This document shows, piece after piece, positions 8,632 to 15,997 of a stretch of 16,171 nt of DNA; position 1 is the first letter of the stretch; each line of letters starts with the position of its first letter. Made by a program: the position numbers and the translations under genes. The stretch is taken from positions 1 to 16,171 of the forward strand of contig CAJQNH010000035.1 in the NCBI GenBank assembly GCA_905479615.1, written 5' to 3'. The notes under the pieces were generated by a model. That model saw only the letters and a list, made by a program, of their open reading frames with translations, searched no databases and had not been told where the DNA came from. The DNA comes from an uncultured Eudoraea sp. Its GTDB lineage: Bacteria > Bacteroidota > Bacteroidia > Flavobacteriales > Flavobacteriaceae.

Positions 8632-9774
8632 CTATTTATTTAGTATATTTCTGGAGATTACTATTTTTTGAATCTCTGTTGTTCCCTCATATATTTGAGT
8701 GATTTTGGCATCTCTCATCATTCGTTCAACGTGGTATTCTTTAACGAATCCATTACCACCAAATATTTGTACAGCCTCCACAGTAGTTTCCATGGCAACT
8801 TGTGAGGCATAAAGCTTGGCCATTGCCCCGGAAATGTCGTAATCATTACCCTGGTCTTTGTCCCAGGCAGCTTTGTAAACCAGATATCTGGCGGCTTCAA
8901 TTTGGGTATGCATGTCTGCGAGTTTAAAGGCAATAGCTTGGTGGTTAGCTATTTCTGTTCCAAATGCTCTGCGTTCTTTTGAATAGTTTTTGGCAAGTTC
9001 GTAAGCGCCGGCTGCTATTCCTAAAGCCTGTGCTGCAATACCAATTCTGCCACCCGCAAGGGTCTTCATGGCAAATTTAAAACCAAAACCATCTACGCCA
9101 ATTCTATTTTCCTTGGGTATTTTTACATCGTTGAATATCAAAGAATGCGTATCACTCCCTCGTATCCCTAATTTATTTTCTTTAGGCCCTATTTCAAATC
9201 CGGGCATACCTTTTTCAACTATGAGGGCATTTATTCCTTTGTATCCTTTTTCAATATGGGTTTGAGCAATAACCACGTAAACTGATGCAGAATTTCCATT
9301 GGTGATCCAATTTTTTGTCCCGTTCAAAATATAATGGTCGCCTTTGTCAATTGCTGTAGTTTTTTGAGAAGTGGCATCACTACCCGCCTCAGGTTCTGAC
9401 AGGCAGAAAGCACCTATAATTTCACCGGATGCCAGCTTTTTAAGGTATTTTTCCTTTTGCTCCGTAGTGCCATAAGTCTCTAAACCATAGCATACTAATG
9501 AATTATTAACGGAGACTACAACAGAGGAAGATGCATCTATTTTTGAAAGTTCCTCCATGGTTAAAACATAAGACAATGTATCTAAGCCACTTCCGCCATA
9601 TTCGGGATCTACCATCATTCCCATAAAACCAAGTTCTCCCATTTTTTTCACTTGTTCGGATGGAAATTGCTGTTTTTCATCACGTTCAATTACACCGGGT
9701 AATAATTCGGCATGGGCAAAATCTTTGGCCGCCTGCTTAATCATTTCTTGTTCTTCGGATAGTGTAAAATTCAT
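8632..9774 (-). CDS. Acyl-CoA dehydrogenase, short-chain type
   Basis: FAD-dependent enzyme that oxidises an acyl-CoA to the trans-2-enoyl-CoA and passes electrons to ETF; used in fatty acid or branched-chain amino acid breakdown. With the start at 9774 (MNFTLSEEQ) it is 380 residues, the standard length. The first family signature CLSEPEAGSDATS is at 124-136 and the second, QIFGGNGF through RMMRDAKI, at about 336-358. YEGTTEIQ at 362-369 places the catalytic glutamate at E363, the position used by short- and medium-chain enzymes. The frame is open to an ATG at 9810, but the extra 12 residues (MYLCIVLIKLIA) are not typical and that ATG lies upstream of a good -7 promoter box, so the shorter start is preferred. 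It is divergent from the amino acid dehydrogenase. Butyryl-CoA dehydrogenase activity is likely, but chain-length preference is not provable here. Confidence 0.93.
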   Translation of the reverse strand: MNFTLSEEQEMIKQAAKDFAHAELLPGVIERDEKQQFPSEQVKKMGELGFMGMMVDPEYGGSGLDTLSYVLTMEELSKIDASSSVVVSVNNSLVCYGLETYGTTEQKEKYLKKLASGEIIGAFCLSEPEAGSDATSQKTTAIDKGDHYILNGTKNWITNGNSASVYVVIAQTHIEKGYKGINALIVEKGMPGFEIGPKENKLGIRGSDTHSLIFNDVKIPKENRIGVDGFGFKFAMKTLAGGRIGIAAQALGIAAGAYELAKNYSKERRAFGTEIANHQAIAFKLADMHTQIEAARYLVYKAAWDKDQGNDYDISGAMAKLYASQVAMETTVEAVQIFGGNGFVKEYHVERMMRDAKITQIYEGTTEIQKIVISRNILNK

Positions 9775-9799
9775 TGCTATGAGTTTGATAAGGACAATG

Positions 9800-9807
9800 C
9801 AAAGATA
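9800..9807 (-). promoter_or_regulatory. -7 promoter element of the acyl-CoA dehydrogenase
   Basis: The minus strand reads TATCTTTG, an exact TAnnTTTG match, ending 25 bases before the preferred ATG at 9774 and implying a leader of about 20 bases. It lies inside the longer open frame, which argues that the upstream ATG at 9810 is not used. No clear -33 TTG is visible. Confidence 0.5.
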
Positions 9808-9902
9808 CAAGACTGATGGAAAATATGGTAGGCTACATTGGCTTATTTATAAAAGTGAAAGCCTTAGCATTTGACTTAACTTTTACGACCAAGTATGATC
9901 TG

Positions 9903-9938
9903 AAAAGCTTTTAAAGTAGTACAATATTTTTATATTTG
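9903..9938 (+). promoter_or_regulatory. Candidate promoter of the amino acid dehydrogenase, with a palindrome
   Basis: TATATTTG at 9931-9938 matches the Bacteroidota -7 consensus and points toward the dehydrogenase gene at 10071, giving a leader of about 125 bases. About 18 bases upstream, where a -33 box would be expected, there is instead the perfect palindrome AAAAGCTTTT (9903-9912). It could be a regulator site, but a 10-base AT-rich palindrome can arise by chance. The rest of the divergent gap (9808-10070) contains no ORF of note. Confidence 0.4.
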
Positions 9939-10070
9939 TCTAAGGTCTACTTATTACCTATAATTTCAAATAATTATGAGACAACACTAGCTTCATTTGG
10001 ATTAAGATCAGTTAATACATCAATTTACTACACATTTTTAATTCAGGTCACTTAATTAGTTGATAAACAA

Positions 10071-11303
10071 ATGAAAAAGCTATTAAAAATATATGAAAAC
10101 AAACCGCCGGAGATAGTCTTTAACTGGAGGGATTCGGAAACTGAAGCTGAAGGTTGGACGGTTATAAATTCTCTGAGAGGAGGTGCAGCCGGAGGAGGAA
10201 CCAGAATGCGAGAGGGATTGGATATGAATGAAGTACTCTCCCTGGCAAAAACAATGGAAGTAAAGTTTACGGTATCTGGTCCGCCAATTGGAGGAGCGAA
10301 ATCGGGAATAAATTTTAACCCTCATGACCCAAGAAAAAGAGGAGTTTTAGAAAGATGGTATGCTGCTGTTTCTCCCCTGCTTAAAAGTTACTATGGAACG
10401 GGAGGAGATTTAAATGTAGATGAAATTCATGAGGTGATACCAATAACTGAGGATGTTGGCGTTTGGCACCCGCAGGAAGGTGTGTTTAATGGTCATTTCA
10501 AGCCAACAGAAGCCGACAAAATAAATAGGATAGGACAGCTAAGACTCGGGGTTATTAAGGTTTTGGAAAGTAATACCTATTCCCCTGATCTTACCAAGAA
10601 ATACACCGTTGCTGATATGATAACTGGTTTTGGAGTGGCAGAAGCCATCAGGCACTATTATGATATTTTTGGAGGAACTGTGATAGGTAAGCGAGCTATT
10701 GTACAGGGATTTGGGAATGTAGGATCAGCTGCGGCTTTCTATTTGGCCCAAATGGGTGCTAAGATTGTGGGAATAATTGATCGTGTAGGTGGCGTTATTA
10801 ATGAAGATGGTTTTACATTCGAAGAAATAAAGACCTTCTTTTTACATAAAAAGGGAAATACATTAATAGCAGATGCAGATAAAATGATTCCTTTTGATGA
10901 AATGAATGAACGTATCTGGAGTTTGCCGGCGGAAATTTTTGCACCTTGTGCGGCTTCAAGATTAATCACCCAGGAACAAATTGCTGAAATGATTGATACA
11001 AATCTTGAAGTTATTTCATGTGGTGCAAACGTGCCGTTTGCGGACCCTGAAATATTCTTTGGTTCAATTATGGAGTATACGGATGAAAGGGTAAGTCTTA
11101 TCCCTGACTTTGTTTCAAACTGTGGAATGGCCAGATTATTTGCCTATTTCATGGAGCGAAGAGTGGGCATGGATGATGAATTAATTTTTAATGATACTTC
11201 AGATACCATTCGAAAAGCAATTTTGAATATCTTTAAGGAAAATGTAACAAAAAAGAACATGAGTAAGACGGCATTTGAAATTGCCCTTAAACAACTAATC
11301 TAA
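10071..11303 (+). CDS. Glu/Leu/Phe/Val family NAD(P)-dependent amino acid dehydrogenase
   Basis: Cytoplasmic oxidative deaminase / reductive aminase of 410 residues interconverting an L-amino acid and its 2-oxo acid with ammonium and NAD(P)H. In the N-terminal catalytic domain GGGTRM (41-46) is followed by MEVKFTV with K65, PIGGAKSGI (72-80) with the catalytic lysine K77, and GTGGDLNVDE (109-118) with D113, the other catalytic position. The Rossmann domain has GFGNVGSAAA at 213-222. The second strand ends IIDR with an acidic D237, which in such folds favours NAD+ over NADP+. GGTRM is more like leucine/phenylalanine dehydrogenases than the GGxRxHP of classic glutamate dehydrogenases, so the substrate is uncertain. 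The gene ends 11 bases before nhaD, suggesting one transcript, and is divergent from the acyl-CoA dehydrogenase. The start at 10071 has no visible Shine-Dalgarno, as is common in this phylum. Confidence 0.92.
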   Translation: MKKLLKIYENKPPEIVFNWRDSETEAEGWTVINSLRGGAAGGGTRMREGLDMNEVLSLAKTMEVKFTVSGPPIGGAKSGINFNPHDPRKRGVLERWYAAVSPLLKSYYGTGGDLNVDEIHEVIPITEDVGVWHPQEGVFNGHFKPTEADKINRIGQLRLGVIKVLESNTYSPDLTKKYTVADMITGFGVAEAIRHYYDIFGGTVIGKRAIVQGFGNVGSAAAFYLAQMGAKIVGIIDRVGGVINEDGFTFEEIKTFFLHKKGNTLIADADKMIPFDEMNERIWSLPAEIFAPCAASRLITQEQIAEMIDTNLEVISCGANVPFADPEIFFGSIMEYTDERVSLIPDFVSNCGMARLFAYFMERRVGMDDELIFNDTSDTIRKAILNIFKENVTKKNMSKTAFEIALKQLI

Positions 11304-11314
11304 AACCAACCAGA

Positions 11315-12529
11315 ATGGAGACCATTATTATTATTGTATTCTTAGCCGGCTATTTGGCAATTACCCTTGAGCATAATCTTAAAATAGACAAACTTATTCC
11401 CGCTTTAGCCATGATGGCTATCCTATGGGCAATAATTGCATTAGCTCATTTGCCGGTATTTGAAGTTAATACGGACTTAAAGGAACTGGAGCCTTCGCAT
11501 ATTGATGAAATGTTGTTACACCATCTGGGTAAAACTGCAGAAATCCTTGTTTTCCTTTTAGGGGCAATGACTATTGTGGAAATTATAGATTATTTTGATG
11601 GATTTGCCACCATTAAGGGCTATATACGCACAACGAAAAAGTCAAAGCTACTTTGGCTCTTTTCTATTCTGGCCTTTATTCTTTCCGCAATTATAGACAA
11701 CCTTACGGCTACCATTGTTCTGGTAACTATATTGCAGAAAGTTATCAAAGAACGTGAGGTTAGGCTTTGGTTTGCAGGGATGATTATTATTGCTGCTAAT
11801 GCCGGAGGGGCATGGTCTCCAATTGGAGATGTTACAACTACAATGCTATGGATCGGCGATAAGGTTTCCGCTCTGCAACTCATTAAATTTGTACTGATAC
11901 CATCAATAGTATGTATGGTCCTTCCTGTTCTGGTTGCATTACGGTACAAGGCATTTAAAGGAAATATTGAATCGGAATTGGAAGATAAAGAAAAACCAAA
12001 ATCCCCATTTGGAGCAACTATGTTATATCTAGGTTTGGGTTCCATTGTTTTTGTTCCATTTTTTAAAACAATCACTCATTTACCTCCTTATGTAGGGATG
12101 ATGCTTTCACTGGCTGTTGTAGCTGCCTTTGCAGAAATATATACAAGCGCTAAATTTAGTATCTCCAGTGTGAATGCTGAAGAGAGTCAGGAAAGCTCCC
12201 ACCATAGTGCTGTCCATTCTTCTTTATCAAAAATAGAACTTCCAAGTATACTATTTTTCCTTGGGATACTTTTGGCAGTGGCTGCTCTGGAGTCCTTAGG
12301 GATGTTATTTCATTTTGCCGGTACATTGGATTCCACAATGCCTTTCCTTGGCACTGAAGCGATAAACGGATCTGTATCAGATTTAGTAATATTGATATTG
12401 GGTGTTGGTTCTGCCATAATAGACAATGTACCTTTGGTGGCTGCCAGTATGGGGATGTTCTCAATACCCTTAGATGATTCTGTCTGCATTTTATTGCCTA
12501 TTCAGCAGGAACAGGTGGTAGTATGTTAA
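11315..12529 (+). CDS. nhaD: NhaD-type Na+/H+ antiporter, frameshifted near the C-terminus
   Basis: Membrane antiporter exchanging cytoplasmic sodium for external protons. The open frame gives 404 residues, largely hydrophobic with many membrane helices. The two symmetry-related NhaD/ion-transporter motifs are SAIIDNLT (124-131) and SAIIDNVP (366-373), each with the Asp-Asn pair expected to form the ion site. NAGGAWSPIGDVTTTMLW, starting near residue 161, is another family hallmark. After about V390 the frame turns into an unrelated 14-residue tail, while the expected NhaD ending continues in the next frame to 12681. One missing base near 12486 explains it; restored, the protein would be about 455 residues. 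It follows the amino acid dehydrogenase by 11 bases. As written it would lose the GTGGS segment and the last helices and probably not work. A sequencing error is as plausible as a real mutation. Confidence 0.88.
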   Translation: METIIIIVFLAGYLAITLEHNLKIDKLIPALAMMAILWAIIALAHLPVFEVNTDLKELEPSHIDEMLLHHLGKTAEILVFLLGAMTIVEIIDYFDGFATIKGYIRTTKKSKLLWLFSILAFILSAIIDNLTATIVLVTILQKVIKEREVRLWFAGMIIIAANAGGAWSPIGDVTTTMLWIGDKVSALQLIKFVLIPSIVCMVLPVLVALRYKAFKGNIESELEDKEKPKSPFGATMLYLGLGSIVFVPFFKTITHLPPYVGMMLSLAVVAAFAEIYTSAKFSISSVNAEESQESSHHSAVHSSLSKIELPSILFFLGILLAVAALESLGMLFHFAGTLDSTMPFLGTEAINGSVSDLVILILGVGSAIIDNVPLVAASMGMFSIPLDDSVCILLPIQQEQVVVC

Positions 12530-12681
12530 TTATTGGATCTGCAGCCGGCGTTGTAGCTATGGGAATGGAGAAAATTGATTTTTTCTGGTATTTCAAAAAA
12601 ATTGCATGGCTGGCATTCATTGGTTTTATTGGCGGCGCAGGCACATTTATACTTATTCGAAATTTATTATTAAACGCATAA
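12487..12681 (+). pseudogene. Out-of-frame C-terminal part of nhaD
   Basis: Read in the frame that starts CAT at 12487, this stretch encodes HFIAYSAGTGGSMLIIGSAA and then a hydrophobic tail rich in Trp, Phe and Gly, with a stop at 12679-12681. Family knowledge places exactly this segment after the LDDS motif that ends the upstream frame, where W-H-F is expected. One extra G after 12486 would make TGG CAT and join the two parts as DDSVWHF. An ATG at 12523 overlaps the premature stop (ATGTTAA), so a 52-residue fragment could in principle be made by reinitiation, but nothing shows this happens. Confidence 0.85.
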
Positions 12682-12730
12682 TTTAATTGATAATATACCG
12701 TTATAAGGGCAACTTTTAATAGGGAAAAAT

Positions 12731-13423
12731 ATGGTTATGTTTCAGGATCTTGTTGATGAAACGCAAGTTGGGGAAATTGTTTCAGAAGAAAAAACGCTTT
12801 CAGTGATTGATCTCATCTTTAATGGGGGAGCAGGAAGTATTATAATTATTTCAGTTTTGTTTGTGATGCTGGCTGTCGCATTATACATTTATTTTGAGCG
12901 TTTGCTGGCTATAAAGGCAGCCTCAAAAATAGATAAGGATTTCATGAATCAAATACGGGATCATGTAATGAACGGGAAACTGGAAGCGGCAAAAATATTA
13001 TGTGCCCAAACAGATTCTCCGGTTGCGAGATTAACGGAAAAAGGAATATCCAGAATTGGTAAACCCCTGGATGATATTAATACAGCTATTGAAAATGCGG
13101 GAACCCTGGAGGTTTACAAATTGGAGAAAAATGTAAATGTTCTTGCCACGGTCGCAGGGGCAGGACCCATGATTGGGTTTTTGGGAACTGTTATTGGTAT
13201 GATTTTAGCGTTCCATCAAATGGCCAGTAGCGGTGGTCAAGCGGAAATGGGTGCTTTGGCATCAGGGATATATACTGCGATGACCACGACGGTTGCAGGT
13301 CTGATTGTAGGTATTGTTGCTTACATGGGCTATAACCATCTGGTGAATCGAACAGATAAGGTAGTTCATAAAATGGAGGCAAATGCTGTGGAATTTCTTG
13401 ATTTACTCAACGAACCTGTTTAA
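12731..13423 (+). CDS. exbB: MotA/TolQ/ExbB proton channel protein
   Basis: Inner-membrane component of the ExbB-ExbD proton channel that powers a TonB- or TolA-like protein. It has 230 residues with the usual three helices, at about 34-55, 136-162 and 178-202. The large cytoplasmic part between helices 1 and 2 contains PVARLTEKGISRIGKPLDD. The family signature GPMIGFLGTVIGM (145-157) is in helix 2 and TAMTTTVAGLIVGI (182-195) in helix 3; threonines in these helices line the proton path in homologues. The start is taken at 12731; a second ATG at 12737 is also possible. It lies 49 bases after the true end of nhaD and 9 bases before exbD. TolQ is the main alternative, but in Bacteroidota these forms are usually annotated ExbB. 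Confidence 0.9.
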   Translation: MVMFQDLVDETQVGEIVSEEKTLSVIDLIFNGGAGSIIIISVLFVMLAVALYIYFERLLAIKAASKIDKDFMNQIRDHVMNGKLEAAKILCAQTDSPVARLTEKGISRIGKPLDDINTAIENAGTLEVYKLEKNVNVLATVAGAGPMIGFLGTVIGMILAFHQMASSGGQAEMGALASGIYTAMTTTVAGLIVGIVAYMGYNHLVNRTDKVVHKMEANAVEFLDLLNEPV

Positions 13424-13432
13424 GACAGTATT

Positions 13433-13819
13433 ATGAAAATTAAAGGAAGAAATAAGATCAGTCCGGAATTCAGCATGTCCTCAATGACGGATATTGTATT
13501 CCTGCTATTGATTTTCTTTATGTTAACAGCTAATTCACCTAATGCGTTAGATTTCCTTTTGCCCAAGGCGAAGGGTAAATCTACCAATACTCAAAATGTA
13601 TCAGTCACGATTAATAAGAATCTGGAATATTTTGTTAACAGCGAGAGAATAAACGAAGAATATATAGAAATTGAACTAAAAAAAGCACTTGAGGGCCAGG
13701 AAAAGCCCACTATCATTCTGAGGGCAGAAGAAAGCGTAGCCATTAAAGAAGCGGTCTACGTCATGGATATTGCCAACAGGAATAGTTATAAAGTGATCCT
13801 GGCTGTGCGTCCTAATTAA
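13433..13819 (+). CDS. exbD: ExbD/TolR biopolymer transport protein
   Basis: Single-pass inner-membrane partner of ExbB, 128 residues, close to the normal length. The short basic N-terminus is followed by SSMTDIVFLLLIFFMLT (16-32), the membrane helix. It carries the essential aspartate at D20, equivalent to the proton-carrying Asp of E. coli ExbD. The remainder (about 35-128) is the periplasmic domain, ending with the ILAVRPN typical of flavobacterial versions. It starts 9 bases after exbB stops and its stop overlaps the ATG of the next gene by one base, so the three are translated together. Only one ExbD is present here, whereas some Bacteroidota loci have two in tandem. Confidence 0.92.
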   Translation: MKIKGRNKISPEFSMSSMTDIVFLLLIFFMLTANSPNALDFLLPKAKGKSTNTQNVSVTINKNLEYFVNSERINEEYIEIELKKALEGQEKPTIILRAEESVAIKEAVYVMDIANRNSYKVILAVRPN

Positions 13820-14721
13820 TGTCGTTTTTAGACACGAGACACAAGAAAAAATCATTTACGCTTACAACTATTTTGTTAAGCGTGCTCCTCCTTTTACTTT
13901 TTTATGTTGGACTTACTTATATGGACCCGCCCATTGAGAACGGGATAACCGTGAATTTTGGTGCTATGGAATTTGGTATGGGGGAGAAACAACCGCTAAA
14001 GAAAATAAAATCCCAGCCTGCAGAACCAGTGAAAGAGATAGTAGAAAAGGAGGTTGTTGAAGAAAAACCTGCTGCTCAACCGGAAGAAATAGCCGAAGAA
14101 GATGTAACGGAAAAGGCCACGGAAAAAGTACTTACCCGGGAAGATGAAGAATCTATTAGAATCAAACAACAGGAGGCCGCAAAGCGTGAAGCTGAAGTAG
14201 CAGCAAGGAAAGCTCAGGAAAAAGTAGAGGAATTAGCCCGCCAGCAAAAAGAAGCCGAGGAGAAAGCCCAGAGAGAAAAAGATGCCAAAAAGGAAAAGCT
14301 GGATGAACTTATGGGAGGCCTTAATAAATCTGACGGTGAGGTTCAGGGCGGTGAAGGTGATGATAATATGGCGGGAGATAAAGGACAACCAGATGGGGAT
14401 CCTTATGCCTCAAGCTATTATGGTAGTCCGGGATCCGGCAGTGGTACAGGTGGATATGGCCTCAACGGACGCTCTTTGCTGGATAGCGGAAAAGTTCAAC
14501 AGGATTGTAATCAAGAAGGCAGAGTAGTTGTTGAAATTATTGTAGATAGAAATGGTAAGGTTATTAATGCTAAACCGGGGGTAAAGGGCACTACCAATAA
14601 TGACCCCTGCTTATTAAAACCCGCAAAAGAAACAGCATTATTGTATAAATGGAATCTGGATTCCAAAGCACCCAGCCAACAGACAGGATTTATTGTGGTA
14701 AATTTTAAATTGGGGGAATAA
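13819..14721 (+). CDS. TonB/TolA-like energy transducer
   Basis: Protein of 300 residues anchored in the inner membrane and reaching across the periplasm to carry ExbBD energy to outer-membrane partners. A basic N-terminus (RHKKK) precedes one helix at about 14-34. A Pro/Glu/Lys-rich stretch (60-105) follows, then a strongly charged Lys/Glu/Ala region (about 108-163) with coiled-coil character as in TolA. A Gly/Ser/Asp-rich linker comes next (166-215), and last a TonB-like C-terminal domain (about 216-300, EGRVVVEIIVDRNGKVINA at 233-251). C230 and C264 in that domain could form a disulfide. The membrane helix lacks the histidine used by E. coli TonB. The start codon overlaps the exbD stop by one base (TAATG). 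TonB is more likely than TolA because no Tol-Pal genes are seen, but the assignment is not certain. Confidence 0.82.
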   Translation: MSFLDTRHKKKSFTLTTILLSVLLLLLFYVGLTYMDPPIENGITVNFGAMEFGMGEKQPLKKIKSQPAEPVKEIVEKEVVEEKPAAQPEEIAEEDVTEKATEKVLTREDEESIRIKQQEAAKREAEVAARKAQEKVEELARQQKEAEEKAQREKDAKKEKLDELMGGLNKSDGEVQGGEGDDNMAGDKGQPDGDPYASSYYGSPGSGSGTGGYGLNGRSLLDSGKVQQDCNQEGRVVVEIIVDRNGKVINAKPGVKGTTNNDPCLLKPAKETALLYKWNLDSKAPSQQTGFIVVNFKLGE

Positions 14722-14726
14722 TATAC

Positions 14727-15938
14727 ATGACCTACAAGGAGACCCTGGATTGGATGTTCGCGCAACTTCCAATGTATCAGCAAAAGGGACCAAAGGCTTT
14801 TAATGCCAAGTTAAATAATAGTATTTCTTTAGCTTCACATCTTAAAAACCCGCATTTAAATTTTAAGAGTATTCATGTTGCAGGGACAAATGGCAAGGGT
14901 TCCAGCAGCCACATGCTGGCTTCCATTCTACAGGAAGCGGGGTATAGGGTTGGGTTGTATACCTCACCACATATGAAAGATTTCAGGGAGCGGATTAAGA
15001 TTAATGGAAAACCTATTTGTCAAAAGTGTGTCATAGAATTTATTAGAGAGAATAAGACTTTTCTTGAAACAAATGAATTGTCTTTTTTTGAAATGACTGT
15101 AGGGATGGCATTTGATTATTTTTCTAAGGAGAAGGTCTCAATAGCAATTATAGAAGTAGGATTGGGCGGACGTTTAGACTCTACCAATATTATAACCCCG
15201 GAAGTCTCTTTGATAACTAATATTGGTTTAGACCATACGGACATATTGGGCAATACGCTCGCAAAGATAAGCAGAGAAAAGGCTGGAATTATAAAAACGG
15301 GTGTTCCCATAGTGATTAGTGAATTTCAGGAGGAGATCGCCCCTGTTTTTAAAGAAATCGCTAAAGAAAGAAATTCTGATCTGGTCTATGCTGATAAAGA
15401 AGATCTCAGGGGGTATGAAACCTCACTTTTCGGCAGTTACCAAAACAGGAATATTAAAGGGGTGCTGGCAACTATTAAATTACTTAAAGAATTCAAGATA
15501 AGTCAGGAACATATTAAACATGGCCTTATGAAGGTGGTAGAGAATACCGGGCTGCTGGGTAGGTGGCAGATACTTGGAAAAAACCCAAAAGTTATTTGCG
15601 ATACTGCCCACAATATTGAAGGCCTTACTTTGGTGCTGGAGCAAGTTAAGTTGCAAAAATTTAAAGCCTTGCATATAGTTCTCGGTTTTGTCAAAGAGAA
15701 AAACCTGGATGTACTATTGCCCTTGTTTCCCAAAGATGCTATTTATTATTTTGCCAGACCCGATATCCCCAGGGGGTTAGATGCTCAAATCTTAAAGAAA
15801 AAAGCTACGGAATTTGGTTTAGAAGGACATGTTTACGATTCTATACTAAAAGCCTATAAAGCCTCACTAAGCAAGGCAGATAAAGATGATTTCATCTATA
15901 TAGGGGGCAGTACATTTACGGTTGCTGAGGTCCTGTGA
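14727..15938 (+). CDS. folC: Folylpolyglutamate synthase / dihydrofolate synthase
   Basis: Cytoplasmic Mur-ligase-type enzyme of 403 residues that adds glutamate to dihydropteroate and to folates with ATP. The P-loop GTNGKGSS is at 53-60 and YTSPHMKDFRERI (78-90) forms the folate-side loop. EVGLGGRLDSTN (143-154) and NIGLDHTDILG (165-175) are the characteristic FolC/Mur motifs, followed by REKAGIIK (183-190) with the Lys that is carbamylated in the family. DTAHN (about 291-295) opens the C-terminal domain. All key motifs are present. The start is 5 bases after the tonB-like stop, with the G-rich end of that gene (GGGGG at 14712-14716) lying where a ribosome site would be. Co-transcription with exbBD-tonB is therefore likely though functionally unrelated, and the same order is common in flavobacteria. 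Whether it has both activities cannot be read from sequence. Confidence 0.94.
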   Translation: MTYKETLDWMFAQLPMYQQKGPKAFNAKLNNSISLASHLKNPHLNFKSIHVAGTNGKGSSSHMLASILQEAGYRVGLYTSPHMKDFRERIKINGKPICQKCVIEFIRENKTFLETNELSFFEMTVGMAFDYFSKEKVSIAIIEVGLGGRLDSTNIITPEVSLITNIGLDHTDILGNTLAKISREKAGIIKTGVPIVISEFQEEIAPVFKEIAKERNSDLVYADKEDLRGYETSLFGSYQNRNIKGVLATIKLLKEFKISQEHIKHGLMKVVENTGLLGRWQILGKNPKVICDTAHNIEGLTLVLEQVKLQKFKALHIVLGFVKEKNLDVLLPLFPKDAIYYFARPDIPRGLDAQILKKKATEFGLEGHVYDSILKAYKASLSKADKDDFIYIGGSTFTVAEVL

Positions 15939-15955
15939 TTTTTTCTTATTTTTTG

Positions 15956-15986
15956 TTTTGGGTAACAAAAAACTATACTATATTTG
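15956..15986 (+). promoter_or_regulatory. Bacteroidota-type promoter of the tRNA-Val gene
   Basis: TTTTG at 15956-15960 and TATATTTG at 15979-15986, separated by 18 bases, match the Bacteroidota housekeeping promoter (TTTG, about 19 bases, TAnnTTTG). The predicted start of transcription is near 15992, only a few bases before the tRNA. It is the best promoter match in the window. It starts 18 bases after the folC stop with no terminator between, so folC read-through into the tRNA is also possible. Confidence 0.7.
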
Positions 15987-15997
15987 CATCCCCTTAG

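Noticed and set aside
9850..9885. Inverted repeat TAAAAGT / ACTTTTA in the divergent promoter gap
   Set aside because: Seven AT-rich bases with 22 bases between them are expected by chance in this composition.
11620..12075. Minus-strand open frame of 151 codons inside nhaD
   Set aside because: It is antisense to a conserved membrane protein gene. Its composition is that of reverse-complemented hydrophobic codons and no motif is visible.
12479..12529. Programmed -1 frameshift in nhaD
   Set aside because: No X XXY YYZ slippery heptamer or downstream stem is seen at the joint, and NhaD proteins are not known to need recoding. An indel or sequencing error is simpler.
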